Shown here: positions 15,630 through 27,093 of the stretch, in pieces
Layout: each line of letters starts with the position of its first letter
Position numbering within the stretch: the stretch's first letter is position 1
From: JAKCDU01 sp035551615
Lineage (GTDB): Bacteria; Actinomycetota; Acidimicrobiia; Acidimicrobiales; Palsa-688
Assembly (NCBI GenBank): GCA_035551615.1
Contig: DASZNC010000047.1
Span: 37,747-101,746 of the forward strand
Direction: 5' to 3'
DNA length: 64,000 nt
Program-made: the position numbers and the translations under genes
Notes under the pieces: model-generated
Told to the model about the DNA's origin: nothing
Seen by the model: only the letters and a program-made list of their open reading frames with translations
The model's database searches: none

Positions 15630-16988
15630 ATGTCCCCCCGCTCCCGCCTCATCGCCAACCCGGCCCGGCCGATCAGTTCGGCGCGCCGGCAGAGGCAGAA
15701 GCGGCTGCTGGCCGTCCGCTCGGTACGCGACAGCCTGATCTCACTGGCCGGGCTGGTCGGCGCCCCGGCGGTCAACCAGGCCGGCGATCCGGTCGGCCGG
15801 GTGGCCGACGTGGTGGCCCGCTGGGACGGCCAGGAGGCCTACCCGGCCGTCACCGGCATGGTGCTGCGCATCGGCGGCCGGCGCTCGTTCGCCCCGATCG
15901 ACCAGATCGCCACCGCAACGAGGAGCGGCCTGACCCTGGCATCGGCCCGGCTGAGCCTGCTCGAGTTCGAGCGCCGGGACGGCGAGGTGCTCCTCGCCCG
16001 CGACGTCCTCGATCATCAACTCGTCGATGTCGACGGCGTCCAGGTCATCCGCCCGGCCGACCTCTATCTGGCCAACACGCCGGCGCCCGGCGGCAGCATG
16101 CTCCGCCTGGTCGGCGTCGACGTCAGCGCCCAAACCCTGCTGCGCCGCCTCGGGCCCAAGCGGTGGCGGGGGGTACCCACCCCCGACCGGGTCATCGACT
16201 GGGCCACGATCCGCCCGTTCGGCAGCGAGGTGCCCAACGTCGGCCTGCGGGCGTCGCGCGACGAACTGCGCCGCCTGCGCCCGGGTGAGCTGGCCGACCT
16301 GCTCGAGGACCTCGGCCGGGATGCCCGCCAGGAGCTCCTGGCCAGCCTGGAGCCGGAGCGGGCCGCCGACGCCCTCGAGGAGATGGATCCGGAGGAGCTG
16401 GGCGCCCTGCTGCGGGAGACGCCTCCGGAGGAGGCGGCCGCCCTGGTCGCCCGCATGGAGCCCGACGAGGCGGTGGATGCCCTTCGGGACTTGGAGGACG
16501 TGGCCCGCATCGAGCTGCTCGAGCACATGGAGCCGGACCAGGCCGAGGCACTGACCGAGCTGCTCGAGTACGAGGAGGACCGGGCCGGCGGCTTCATGAC
16601 GTCCCGGCTGGTCGTCGCCCACCCGGAGGAGACGGTGCGGGCCATCCGCCGGCAGCTGCGCAAGGCGCGGGAGCACTCCGGCGACGTCGACGGCATCGCC
16701 GTCGTCGATGTCGACGGCCGCCTGGTCGGTGACATCCCCCTCTACGAGCTGGCCATCGCCACCAACGACAGCACCTTCTCCAGCCTGCTCCCCGAAGGCG
16801 AGTGCGTGTCGGTGTCGACCGACGCCACTGTCATCCAGGTCGCCGAGCGGCTGATCGAGACCCGCCACAGCTCGATCGTCGTGGTCGACGAGGACCGCCG
16901 GCCGGTCGGCCGCATCCTGGCCGACGACCTGCTCGACGCCCTGCTACCCGAGCGGGGCCGGCACCACTTCCCGAGGTTCCTCACGTGA
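15630..16988 (+). CDS. PRC-barrel / MgtE_N / CBS-domain regulatory protein
   Basis: A 452-residue soluble protein. A basic N-terminus is followed by PRC-barrel-like beta segments (about 35-170, PVGRVADVVARWD). Helical MgtE_N superhelix repeats lie at about 215-310 (GELADLLEDLGRDARQELL, RAADALEEM). A CBS-domain pair occupies about 320-445. It lacks the MgtE membrane domain. In MgtE, the N and CBS domains sense cytosolic Mg2+ and gate the channel. Here the stop overlaps the start of an Nramp-like carrier (GTGA), so the protein is probably its cytosolic Mg2+-sensing partner. Expression coupling is certain from the overlap; the gating role is inferred. Confidence 0.85.
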   Translation: MSPRSRLIANPARPISSARRQRQKRLLAVRSVRDSLISLAGLVGAPAVNQAGDPVGRVADVVARWDGQEAYPAVTGMVLRIGGRRSFAPIDQIATATRSGLTLASARLSLLEFERRDGEVLLARDVLDHQLVDVDGVQVIRPADLYLANTPAPGGSMLRLVGVDVSAQTLLRRLGPKRWRGVPTPDRVIDWATIRPFGSEVPNVGLRASRDELRRLRPGELADLLEDLGRDARQELLASLEPERAADALEEMDPEELGALLRETPPEEAAALVARMEPDEAVDALRDLEDVARIELLEHMEPDQAEALTELLEYEEDRAGGFMTSRLVVAHPEETVRAIRRQLRKAREHSGDVDGIAVVDVDGRLVGDIPLYELAIATNDSTFSSLLPEGECVSVSTDATVIQVAERLIETRHSSIVVVDEDRRPVGRILADDLLDALLPERGRHHFPRFLT

Positions 16989-18271
16989 CCGGTGCCGCGC
17001 TGGTGCCGGTCCCGAGCGACTCCTCCACCCCACCGGGCGAGGGTCGCCGCTGGCTGACCTACCTGGCCATCGCCGGCCCCGGCATCATCGCCGCCAACGC
17101 CGGCAACGACGCCGGCGGCATCATCACCTACGCCTCGGCCGGCGCCCAGTTCGGCTACCGGACCCTCTTCTTCATGGTCCTGGTCACCGTCGGCCTGGTC
17201 GTCGTCCAGGAGATGTGCGCCCGGCTCGGATCGTTCACCGGGAAGGGGCTGGCCGCCCTCATCCGGGAGGAGTTCAGCCTGCGCCTGGCCACCTTCGCCC
17301 TGTTCTTCCTGGTGGTGGCCAACGTCGGCCTGGTCGTCTCGGAGTTCGCCGGCATCGGGGCCGCCCTCGAGCTCCTGGGGGTCAGCAAGTACATCTCCGT
17401 GCCGATCGCCGCCGTCGGCATCTGGGCCCTCGTGATGTTCGGTTCGTACCGCTACGCCGAGCGCCTGTTCCTCGTCATGTCGCTGGTCTTCGTCACCTAC
17501 CCCATCGCCGCCGTGCTCGGCCACCCGCACTGGGGCCAGGTCGTGTCCAACGCGGCCGTGCCCCACTTCCTGGCCCACAAGTCGTTCGTCCTCCTGGGCG
17601 TGGCCCTCATCGGCACCACGATCACCCCGTACATGCAGCTGTACGTGGCCGCGGCAGTGGCGGACAAAGGAATCGGCCCTGAGGAGTACCGGTTCGAGCG
17701 GGTCGACACCGTCTCCGGCGCCATCGCCGGCAACGTCGTCAGCTGTTTCATCATCATCGCCACCGCCGCCAGCCTGGGCCGCTTCGGCCAACCGCTGGCG
17801 TCGGCCCACCAGGCCGCCCAGGCCCTGAAGCCGATCGCCGGGTCGCTGTCGGTCGACCTGTTCGGGTTGGGCCTGCTGGGCGCCTCGATGCTGGCCGGCG
17901 CCGTCGTGCCCCTGTCGACCGCCTATGCGGTGTCCGAGGCACTCGGCGTGGAGCGGTCCGTGTCCCGCACGTTCGCCCAGGCCCCGCTGTTCCTGTCCCT
18001 GTTCAGCGCCCAGATCGTCATCGGGGCCATGGTCGCCCTGCTGCCCGGCAACCTGGTCAGCCTGCTGATCAACACGCAGACCTTGAACGGCCTGATCACG
18101 CCGGTCATCCTGGTGTTCATCCTGATCCTGGCCAACCGCCGGCGCCTGCTGGGCGACGCCGCCAACGGTCCCGTCTTCCGGATCGTGGCCACCATCTCGG
18201 TGGGGGCCGTCGCCGCCATGGCCGCCACCCTGGTCGTGCAGACCGTCGGGGGCTGGGTCGGCGTTGGATGA
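16985..18271 (+). CDS. Nramp-superfamily transporter, magnesium-type (NRMT-like)
   Basis: A 428-residue carrier with about 11 membrane helices. Helix 1 of classical Nramps carries DPGN; here it is D42-A-G-G. In helix 6 the metal-binding MPH is T214-P-Y, so the soft-metal methionine is absent. Loss of the Asn and Met ligands is the hallmark of Nramp-related Mg2+ transporters, which move hydrated Mg2+. This predicts Mg2+ rather than Mn2+ or Fe2+ uptake. The upstream overlapping gene is an MgtE_N/CBS protein, a Mg2+ sensor architecture. GTG start at 16985 within the upstream stop. An automatic annotation would call it MntH. Confidence 0.85.
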   Translation: MTGAALVPVPSDSSTPPGEGRRWLTYLAIAGPGIIAANAGNDAGGIITYASAGAQFGYRTLFFMVLVTVGLVVVQEMCARLGSFTGKGLAALIREEFSLRLATFALFFLVVANVGLVVSEFAGIGAALELLGVSKYISVPIAAVGIWALVMFGSYRYAERLFLVMSLVFVTYPIAAVLGHPHWGQVVSNAAVPHFLAHKSFVLLGVALIGTTITPYMQLYVAAAVADKGIGPEEYRFERVDTVSGAIAGNVVSCFIIIATAASLGRFGQPLASAHQAAQALKPIAGSLSVDLFGLGLLGASMLAGAVVPLSTAYAVSEALGVERSVSRTFAQAPLFLSLFSAQIVIGAMVALLPGNLVSLLINTQTLNGLITPVILVFILILANRRRLLGDAANGPVFRIVATISVGAVAAMAATLVVQTVGGWVGVG

Positions 18272-19079
18272 TCCGCCCCGACCTCTGACCGCCGCCGTCC
18301 ACGGGACCGGGGCCGACGCGGTGATGCTCCTGCACGGGCAGCCGGGATCGGCCGATGACTGGCAGTGGCTGATCCCGTTCCTGGAGGACGGGTACACCGT
18401 CGTCGCGCCCGATCGGCCCGGCTACGGGCGGACCGGCGGCCCGGCCGCCGGCTTCGCCGGCAACGCCGACGCCGCCGTCGGGCTACTGGACCACCTGGGC
18501 CTGGACCGGGCCGTATTCGTGGGCCACAGCTGGGCCGGGGCCGTGGCCCTGGCCGCCGCCGAGAACCACCCCGACCGGGTGGCCGGACTGGTCCTGGTGG
18601 CATCGGTGGCGCCCGGGCTGCGGCCCGGTTGGGACGACCGGCTGCTGGCCGCCCCGGTCCTCGGCGACGTCATCACCGCCGGCACCATGCGCGGCCTCGG
18701 GCTGGTCCTGCGCAGCGCCCGCCTCCACTCCCTGGCCGAGCGTCGCCTCGGGGAGCGGGGCAACGACGCGGTGGCCGCCCTGACCCGCCTGACCCGCAGC
18801 GGCGACAACGTCTGGCGGGCGGTGGTCGCCGAACAGCGGTCGCTCCTGACCGAGCTGCCCGGACTGGCCGCCGGCCTGGGCGGCATCACCGCGCCCACTG
18901 CCGTCGTCCAGGGCCGCCAGGACCGGGTGGTACCGGTGAAGGCGGCCGGGGAGCTGGTGGCGGCCATCCCGGGCGCCGTCCTACGGCTGGTCCCCGGCGT
19001 CGGTCACATGGTCCCCCACGATCGGCCCGGCGCCATCGCCGAGGCCATCGACCTGGTCGCCGGCCGCCGCGCCGGTTAG
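18264..19079 (+). CDS. Alpha/beta hydrolase
   Basis: A 271-residue alpha/beta-hydrolase fold enzyme. The oxyanion segment is LLHGQPGS near residue 26, the nucleophile elbow GHSWAG has Ser near residue 91, the acid is Asp in QGRQDRVVP, and the catalytic His is in GVGHMVPHD near residue 249. The TTG start at 18264 overlaps the Nramp-like gene by 8 bases, suggesting co-transcription. An HGQPGS.DDW segment resembles epoxide hydrolase or haloperoxidase-like hydrolases, but the substrate cannot be assigned. Confidence 0.85.
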   Translation: MDDPPRPLTAAVHGTGADAVMLLHGQPGSADDWQWLIPFLEDGYTVVAPDRPGYGRTGGPAAGFAGNADAAVGLLDHLGLDRAVFVGHSWAGAVALAAAENHPDRVAGLVLVASVAPGLRPGWDDRLLAAPVLGDVITAGTMRGLGLVLRSARLHSLAERRLGERGNDAVAALTRLTRSGDNVWRAVVAEQRSLLTELPGLAAGLGGITAPTAVVQGRQDRVVPVKAAGELVAAIPGAVLRLVPGVGHMVPHDRPGAIAEAIDLVAGRRAG

Positions 19080-19100
19080 CCGGTCGATCGGCGCAACCGG
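19072..19100. terminator. Possible bidirectional terminator hairpin
   Basis: CCGGTT at 19072-19077 pairs with AACCGG at 19095-19100, and GCCG pairs with CGGC inside, with a small internal bulge and a GTCGAT loop. It overlaps the hydrolase stop codon and lies between convergent genes. There is no U-tract. Confidence 0.35.
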
Positions 19101-19176
19101 TCGCATTCCTGTCGTTACCCCGCGTCCCACACTGCCTATTGACAACAATCCGGTTCGGGCTGAGTGGCCCGGGCGG

Positions 19177-20061
19177 TCAGACGGCCAGGTAGCGCCGGAT
19201 GGCGAAGGCCGAGCCGGCCACGCCCAGGGCCAGGCCGAACACCAGGAGCAGGATCCCGTCCAGGATGGCGGAATGGCTGCTGATGGTGAGCTTGGTCCCG
19301 AGGAACGTCTCGTACTGAAGCAGATGGGCGATCGAGTTGCGCACGAAGTAGATCACGACGCTGCCGATGATGGCCCCGACCAGACCCTGCAGGGCCCCTT
19401 CCAGCATGAACGGCAGCCGGATGAACCAGTTGGTCGCCCCCACCAGCTTCATGACCGCCACCTCCCGGCGCCGGGCGAAGATGGCCAGTTGGATGGTGTT
19501 GACGATCAGGGCGATGGCGCCGACCAGGACGATGGCGGACAGCACGTAACCGCCGATGCGCAGCTCGCGGGCCTGATTGAGCAGGTTCTTGACGGCCAGC
19601 GCCGGGTACGAGACCCGGAGCACGCCGGGCTGGCTCTTGTACTCGTTGCCCAGTGCCTCGATGTCCTGGTCCCTGGTCGGGACCAGGCGGAACGAGGGCG
19701 GCATGTCGTTCTGGGTCAGGGCGTTCTGGATGTCGGCGTTGCCCTGGAAGATGGTCTGGAATTCCTTCCAGGCGTCCGCCTTGTCGACGTAGCGGGACGT
19801 CTTGACGCCCGGGTCCTGGGTCAGCTCGCTCTTGATGGACGTGACCTGGTTGGCGGAGACCGTCGGGCTGAGGAAGATGGCCACCTCGACGCCGCCTTCG
19901 GACTGGATCGACGCCTGGTGGATGCCCTGGCGAACGACCAGCACCGCCCCGAAGGCGGTGAGGGACACGGCCATGGTCAGGATGGCGGCCAGGGTCATGA
20001 ACAGGTTGCGGCGCAGGTTGCCGGCGCTCTCGCGCAGGACATAACCGCCCGACAGCGCCAT
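19177..20061 (-). CDS. ftsX: Cell division protein FtsX
   Basis: A 294-residue membrane subunit of the FtsEX complex. One N-terminal helix (about 22-45) precedes an extracytoplasmic domain (about 50-165), which in the family activates periplasmic/extracytoplasmic peptidoglycan hydrolases. Three C-terminal helices with the coupling segment RRREVAVMKLVGAT follow. The ATG shares one base with the ftsE stop (TGATG), so the genes are translationally coupled. Candidate targets in this window are the SLT-NlpC and CHAP hydrolases, although no direct link is visible. Confidence 0.95.
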   Translation of the reverse strand: MALSGGYVLRESAGNLRRNLFMTLAAILTMAVSLTAFGAVLVVRQGIHQASIQSEGGVEVAIFLSPTVSANQVTSIKSELTQDPGVKTSRYVDKADAWKEFQTIFQGNADIQNALTQNDMPPSFRLVPTRDQDIEALGNEYKSQPGVLRVSYPALAVKNLLNQARELRIGGYVLSAIVLVGAIALIVNTIQLAIFARRREVAVMKLVGATNWFIRLPFMLEGALQGLVGAIIGSVVIYFVRNSIAHLLQYETFLGTKLTISSHSAILDGILLLVFGLALGVAGSAFAIRRYLAV

Positions 20062-20747
20062 CAGGCGCCCATCCCGTACACGCCTCGGGCCTGGTCGCGG
20101 ATCACCGTGCCGCGGTCCAGTTCGATCACCCGGCGCCGCATCGAGTCGACGATGCCGTTGTCGTGGGTGGCCATCAAGACGGTGGTCCCCGTCCGGTTGA
20201 TCCGGTCGAGCAGGCGCATGATGCCGTTGGTCGTGGCCGGGTCCAGGTTGCCGGTGGGCTCGTCGGCCAGCAGGATGAGCGGCCGGTTGACGAAGGCCCG
20301 GGCGATGGCGACCCGCTGCTGCTCACCGCCGGACAGCTCGTTGGGCAGGTTCTGCAGTTTCTTGCCCAGGCCGACCAGGTCCAGGATCTGCGGGACCTGG
20401 GAGCGCACGACGTGGCGGGGCCGGCCGATGACCTCGAGGGCGAAAGCCACGTTCTCGTAGACCGTCTTGGTCGGCAGCAGGCGGAAATCCTGGAACACGC
20501 AGCCGATGTTCCGGCGCAGGTAGGGCACTTTCCACGCCGACAGGGTCCCGACCTCCTTGCCGGCCACCCATACCTCGCCGCTGTCGGACTGCTCCTCCTT
20601 GGTGACGAGGCGCAGGAACGTCGACTTGCCCGAACCGGACGGTCCGACGAGGAAGACGAACTCCCCCTTCTGGATGTCCACGGTGACATCCCGCAGGGCA
20701 ACCGTCGTGCCCTTGTAGGCCTTGGTGACGTTGTCGAGTTTGATCAT
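20061..20747 (-). CDS. ftsE: Cell division ATP-binding protein FtsE
   Basis: A 228-residue ABC ATPase. Walker A GPSGSGKST near residue 36, Q-loop in VFQDFRLLPTKTVYENV (the FtsE-specific segment), signature LSGGEQQRVAIARA, Walker B LLADEPTGNLD and H-loop MATHD are all present. It powers FtsX to control wall hydrolysis at division. The ATG at 20747 is chosen because an MIKLDNVTKAY N-terminus is family-typical. About 100 bases separate it from prfB upstream, the usual actinobacterial order prfB-ftsE-ftsX. Confidence 0.96.
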   Translation of the reverse strand: MIKLDNVTKAYKGTTVALRDVTVDIQKGEFVFLVGPSGSGKSTFLRLVTKEEQSDSGEVWVAGKEVGTLSAWKVPYLRRNIGCVFQDFRLLPTKTVYENVAFALEVIGRPRHVVRSQVPQILDLVGLGKKLQNLPNELSGGEQQRVAIARAFVNRPLILLADEPTGNLDPATTNGIMRLLDRINRTGTTVLMATHDNGIVDSMRRRVIELDRGTVIRDQARGVYGMGA

Positions 20748-20844
20748 GGGGCGAGAAAACCGTCCAGGGTCGCTGAATGCACGCAAGCGCCCCCCGACCG
20801 GCGTCCGGTCGTCAAGGGTAGCCGCTGGCAACACCCGACTGATG

Positions 20845-21960
20845 TCACTCGGTGCCGGTCGCCTCGGCCCGGCGCCACCGGAGGAAGGCTTCCATGAACT
20901 GGTCCATGTCGCCGTCGAGCACGGCCGAGACGTTCCCGGTCTCGTAATCGGTGCGCAGGTCCTTGACCTGCTGGTAGGGCGCCAGCACGTAGGAGCGGAT
21001 CTGCGACCCCCACCCGACCATCGGCTTGCGCCCGGCCAGGGCGGCCAGCTCCGCCTCCCGCTCCTCGCGCTGCAGCTCGGCCAGCTTGGAGGCCAGGATC
21101 TGCATGGCCTTGGCCTTGTTCTGGTGCTGGGACCGCTCGTTCTGCACGGCCACCACCGTCCCGCTGGGCAGGTGGGTGATGCGTACCGCCGAGTCGGTGA
21201 CGTTGACGTGCTGCCCACCGGCGCCCGACGACCGGTAGGTGTCAATGCGCAGCTCCTTCTCGTCTATCTGCACCTCGCCTGACAGATCCTCGAAGAACGG
21301 CACCACGCTCATCAGGGCGAAGCTCGTCTGGCGGCGGGCCTGGGAGTCGAACGGCGAGATGCGCACCAGCCGGTGCACGCCCCGCTCCGAGGCCAGCAGG
21401 CCGTTGGCGAATCGGCCCCGGATGATGAAGCTGGCCGAGAGGATGCCCGCCTCCTGACCCTCGCTCACCTCCTCCACCTCGAACTCGAAGCCCCGGCGTT
21501 CGGCCCACCGCTGGTACATGCGCACCATCATCTGGGCCCAGTCCTGGGCGTCGGTGCCGCCGTCCTTGGCGTGCACCTCGCAGACGGCGTCGCTCTCATC
21601 GTGCTCGCCGGTGAACAGTGACCGCAGCTCGAGGCGGTCGAGCTCCGCGTTCAGCCCGGCGACCGACTCGACCAGCTCGGGCTCGAGTGAGTCGTCACCC
21701 TCCTCCACGGCCAGGTCGTGCAGCGTCTGCGCATCCGACAACGATGCGGCCAGGCGGTCGAGCACGTCGACGTCACCTTTGACCTGACCGTATTCCCGAT
21801 TGACCCGCTGACCGTTCTCGGTGTCGTCCCAGAGGTCGGGCCGGGACAGCTCGGACTCGAGGCGGGGCAGCCGCGTGCGCAGCTCCTCGCCGTTCAGGTA
21901 TTTCTCCGCCTCGCTCAGCCGCTGGCCGAGCGCGGACAGATCCCCGGTGTAGTCCCGCAA
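20845..21960 (-). CDS. prfB: Peptide chain release factor 2
   Basis: A 371-residue class I release factor that recognises UGA and UAA. It has the RF2 anticodon-like SPF tripeptide in RISPFDSQ near residue 200 and the catalytic GGQ in SSGAGGQHVNVT near residue 243. The reading frame is continuous from the TTG start, so there is no programmed frameshift as in many other bacteria. A GAGGAG 8 bases before the TTG supports this start. It lies 12 bases after secA on the same strand, so the two are probably co-transcribed. Confidence 0.95.
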   Translation of the reverse strand: MRDYTGDLSALGQRLSEAEKYLNGEELRTRLPRLESELSRPDLWDDTENGQRVNREYGQVKGDVDVLDRLAASLSDAQTLHDLAVEEGDDSLEPELVESVAGLNAELDRLELRSLFTGEHDESDAVCEVHAKDGGTDAQDWAQMMVRMYQRWAERRGFEFEVEEVSEGQEAGILSASFIIRGRFANGLLASERGVHRLVRISPFDSQARRQTSFALMSVVPFFEDLSGEVQIDEKELRIDTYRSSGAGGQHVNVTDSAVRITHLPSGTVVAVQNERSQHQNKAKAMQILASKLAELQREEREAELAALAGRKPMVGWGSQIRSYVLAPYQQVKDLRTDYETGNVSAVLDGDMDQFMEAFLRWRRAEATGTE

Positions 21961-21972
21961 CCGCCGTACTCC

Positions 21973-24744
<2,772 letters not shown>

Positions 24745-24755
24745 GCATGCTCCCG

Positions 24756-24855
24756 AACTCGACCCGCGTCGTGTTCCGTGCTCGATGCACGTCCGATCCG
24801 ATTGTGATTCACCGTCTGCGGCGCCGCCCAGCGGGACACGACGCGGGTCGAGTTT
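24756..24855. repeat. 22-base inverted repeat flanking a 56-base spacer upstream of secA
   Basis: AACTCGACCCGCGTCGTGTTCC at 24756-24777 reads as arm one; arm two at 24834-24855 is its reverse complement with a single mismatch. In the secA transcript it would form a long stem starting 11 bases before the ATG. It could be a regulatory stem-loop for secA, or the ends of a small mobile palindrome. Confidence 0.65.
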
Positions 24856-24898
24856 TGGATCATGGTTACGTAATCGTACCGGGGCATGCACCGTGGCG

Positions 24899-26368
24899 AT
24901 GAGCGGACGCCGGTTAGCGTGGGTCGTGGCCCGTGAGTGGAAGCCGATCCTGATCCGGGTCGCGCTGCACGTGCCGGTGGCGGCCGCCATCGGGTTCTAT
25001 TTCATCCGGTTCGCCCTCCTGTCGGTCCAGGTCCAGGACGGCTACGGAGCACCCGGCTACGACATGGGGATCTTCGATCAGGGGGTGTGGCTGCTGAGCC
25101 GGTTCCACGCTCCCTACGTCACGGTGATGGGCCGGGACCTGTTCGGCGACCACACCTCCTTCGTGCTGCTGCTGGCCGTCCCCTTCTACTGGATCTGGCC
25201 GGAGGCGCAGACGCTCCTGGTCCTGCAGGCCGCCCTGCTGGCCGCCGCCGCCATCCCCATCTACCTCCTGGCCCGCAAGCGCACCGGCAGTGTGGCCGTG
25301 GCCACCGGGTTGGCCGTCGCCTACCTGCTCAACCCGGCCCTGCAACGCGACAACCTCGAGCAGTTCCACCCCGAGGCGTTCCTCGTCTTCTTCCTGGCGC
25401 TGGCCATCTACTGGGCCCTGGAGTGGCGGCCCCGCCTGTTCGTCGCCGCCTGCATCGGCTGCCTGCTGGTCAAAGAGGACACCGCCCTCCTCGTCGTCCC
25501 CCTCGCCCTGCTCGTCGCCTGGCGCCGGAACCGCCGCCTGGGCCTCTGGCTGGCCGCCGGTGCCGCCGGCTACGCCCTGTTCGCCACCCAGGTGGTGATC
25601 CGGTTGCTGCTCGGCACCACGTCCTTCTACTCCAACCGGATCCCCTTCGGCGGGATCAAGGGGCTGCTCCTGTCACCGTTCGCCCACCCGGTGAAACTGG
25701 CGAAGTACGCCATCAGCGGCTACAAGCCGTTCTACCTCTGGCAGATGGGTGCCGCCTTCGGGTGGGCCTTTGTGGCCGCCCCCGAGGTGGCCGTCGTCGG
25801 GATCTTCATGCTGGCCGAGAACCTGCTGAGCAGCTTCCCGTACATGCAGCAGATCCAGTACCACTACTCGCTGTCGCTGGTTCCGGTGTTCGCCATGGGC
25901 ACGGCGTTCGCGGTGAGCCGCTTCGTGACCGCCCGCCAGCGGTACACGGTGACCACCTACGTGGTGGGGGCGTCGCTGGTCGCCTGTTACATGTGGGGCC
26001 TGGCCCCGTTCTCGCGCCACCCCGTCTATCCCCATTCCGCGCCCGACGACCCGGCCGTGATCTCGACCAACCAGGCCCTGCGGGCCGTCCCGGCCAACGC
26101 CGTCGTCAGCGCCGACTACATGTACGTGTCCCACCTGGACCACCGGGTCCAGTGCTACCAGTGGCCCACCCCGTTCCGGGCCACTTACTGGGACCTGTAC
26201 ACCCACGAGGGGAAGTACCTGCCGCAAGCGGCCACCGTCCAGTACCTGGTGATCCCGACCAACCTGTTCGGCGACGACGCCACCGTGTTCGCCGACATCG
26301 CCGACCAGTTCCAGCTGGTCAGCTCCGGTGGCGGGGTCAACGTCTACCGGCGCATCGCCCCCGGCTGA
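24899..26368 (+). CDS. DUF2079 polytopic membrane protein
   Basis: A 489-residue membrane protein of the DUF2079 family (PF09852), distantly like GT-C glycosyltransferases. The diagnostic start DMGIFDQGVWLLSR lies near residue 52, followed by GDHTSFVL, about ten membrane helices with LLVKEDTALLVVPLALL, and a C-terminal soluble domain (VPANAVVSADYMYVSHLDHR). In the family an acidic residue in the first external loop is thought to be catalytic, but no activity is established. It is divergent from secA and convergent with an orphan response regulator. Confidence 0.85.
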   Translation: MSGRRLAWVVAREWKPILIRVALHVPVAAAIGFYFIRFALLSVQVQDGYGAPGYDMGIFDQGVWLLSRFHAPYVTVMGRDLFGDHTSFVLLLAVPFYWIWPEAQTLLVLQAALLAAAAIPIYLLARKRTGSVAVATGLAVAYLLNPALQRDNLEQFHPEAFLVFFLALAIYWALEWRPRLFVAACIGCLLVKEDTALLVVPLALLVAWRRNRRLGLWLAAGAAGYALFATQVVIRLLLGTTSFYSNRIPFGGIKGLLLSPFAHPVKLAKYAISGYKPFYLWQMGAAFGWAFVAAPEVAVVGIFMLAENLLSSFPYMQQIQYHYSLSLVPVFAMGTAFAVSRFVTARQRYTVTTYVVGASLVACYMWGLAPFSRHPVYPHSAPDDPAVISTNQALRAVPANAVVSADYMYVSHLDHRVQCYQWPTPFRATYWDLYTHEGKYLPQAATVQYLVIPTNLFGDDATVFADIADQFQLVSSGGGVNVYRRIAPG

Positions 26369-26396
26369 CCCCGCTCAGGAGGCGCCGGCCCCGGTC

Positions 26397-27080
26397 TCAG
26401 TCGTGGGGATCGAGCAGGCGCTTGCGGACGGCGTACATGACCGCCTCCATCCGGGAGTGAAGGTGCAGCTTCTCCAAGATGTTGCGGACGTGGTTCTTGA
26501 CCGTGTTCTCAGAGATGTACAGCTCGTCGGCCACGTCCTTGTTGCTCATGCCCCGGGCGACCAGCTTCAGCACCTCGAGCTCCCGGGCGGTCAGAACCGG
26601 CGCCGGCAGCTGCTCGCGCTCCTCCGCCACCTTGGCCAAGGTGTTGAACTCGTTGAGCAACTTGGCCGCCATCGACGGCGATATCCTGCTCTCCCCCTGC
26701 ACCACGGAATGGATGGCCGAGGCCACCTCCTCCACCGAGATCTCCTTCAGCAGGTAGCCGTTGGCCCCCGCCTTGATGGCGTCGAAGAGGTCCTCCTCCT
26801 CGTCGGAGACAGTGAGCATCAGGATCTTCGTGGACGGCAGGGTCTCCCGGATCCGGCGGGCCGCCTCGATCCCGTTGACCCGCGGCATACGCACGTCCAT
26901 CAGGACGACGTCGGGGGCCATCTCCTCCGCCTTGACCACGGCCTCCTCGCCGTCTTCGGCCTCGGCGACCACATCGATGTCGTCCTCGGTTCCGAGGACG
27001 ACGAACAGGCCCCGCCGGAACACGGCCTGGTCATCGGCGATGAGGACCCGGATGACCTGGTCTTCGGACGACTCGCTCAC
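26397..27080 (-). CDS. Orphan NarL/LuxR-family response regulator
   Basis: A 227-residue regulator. The receiver domain has an acidic pair at 16-17, phospho-acceptor Asp62 in VLMDVRMP, and GYLLKEIS with the conserved Lys. The HTH_LuxR domain has LTARELEVLKLVARG, SNKDVADEL and ENTVKNHVRNILEKL. No histidine kinase is adjacent. The GTG at 27080 lies 7 bases after TACTTT with no Shine-Dalgarno, so the transcript is probably leaderless. The gap upstream has several TTTGAC/GACT direct-repeat elements that might be its operator. Confidence 0.9.
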   Translation of the reverse strand: MSESSEDQVIRVLIADDQAVFRRGLFVVLGTEDDIDVVAEAEDGEEAVVKAEEMAPDVVLMDVRMPRVNGIEAARRIRETLPSTKILMLTVSDEEEDLFDAIKAGANGYLLKEISVEEVASAIHSVVQGESRISPSMAAKLLNEFNTLAKVAEEREQLPAPVLTARELEVLKLVARGMSNKDVADELYISENTVKNHVRNILEKLHLHSRMEAVMYAVRKRLLDPHD

Positions 27081-27087
27081 GGCGGAG

Positions 27088-27093
27088 AAAGTA
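27088..27093 (-). promoter_or_regulatory. -10 box (TACTTT), leaderless response-regulator start
   Basis: TACTTT on the minus strand, then 7 bases (CTCCGCC), then the GTG at 27080. Upstream the palindromic AGTCGACT and two TTTGAC motifs occur. Confidence 0.5.

Noticed and set aside
14536..15738. Two ORFs on opposite strands both beginning MCKVAD around 15310-15348
   Set aside because: Both starts are the two arms of the palindrome at 15303-15355 and the rest reads through GC repeats or known genes.
16985..18271. Manganese transporter MntH
   Set aside because: The helix-1 and helix-6 metal-binding residues are not those of Mn/Fe Nramps (see finding); the name would mislead.
19080..19176. smpB or tmRNA gene next to ftsX
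   Set aside because: The 97-base gap after ftsX is followed by an unrelated convergent hydrolase; no tmRNA acceptor or tag sequence was found.
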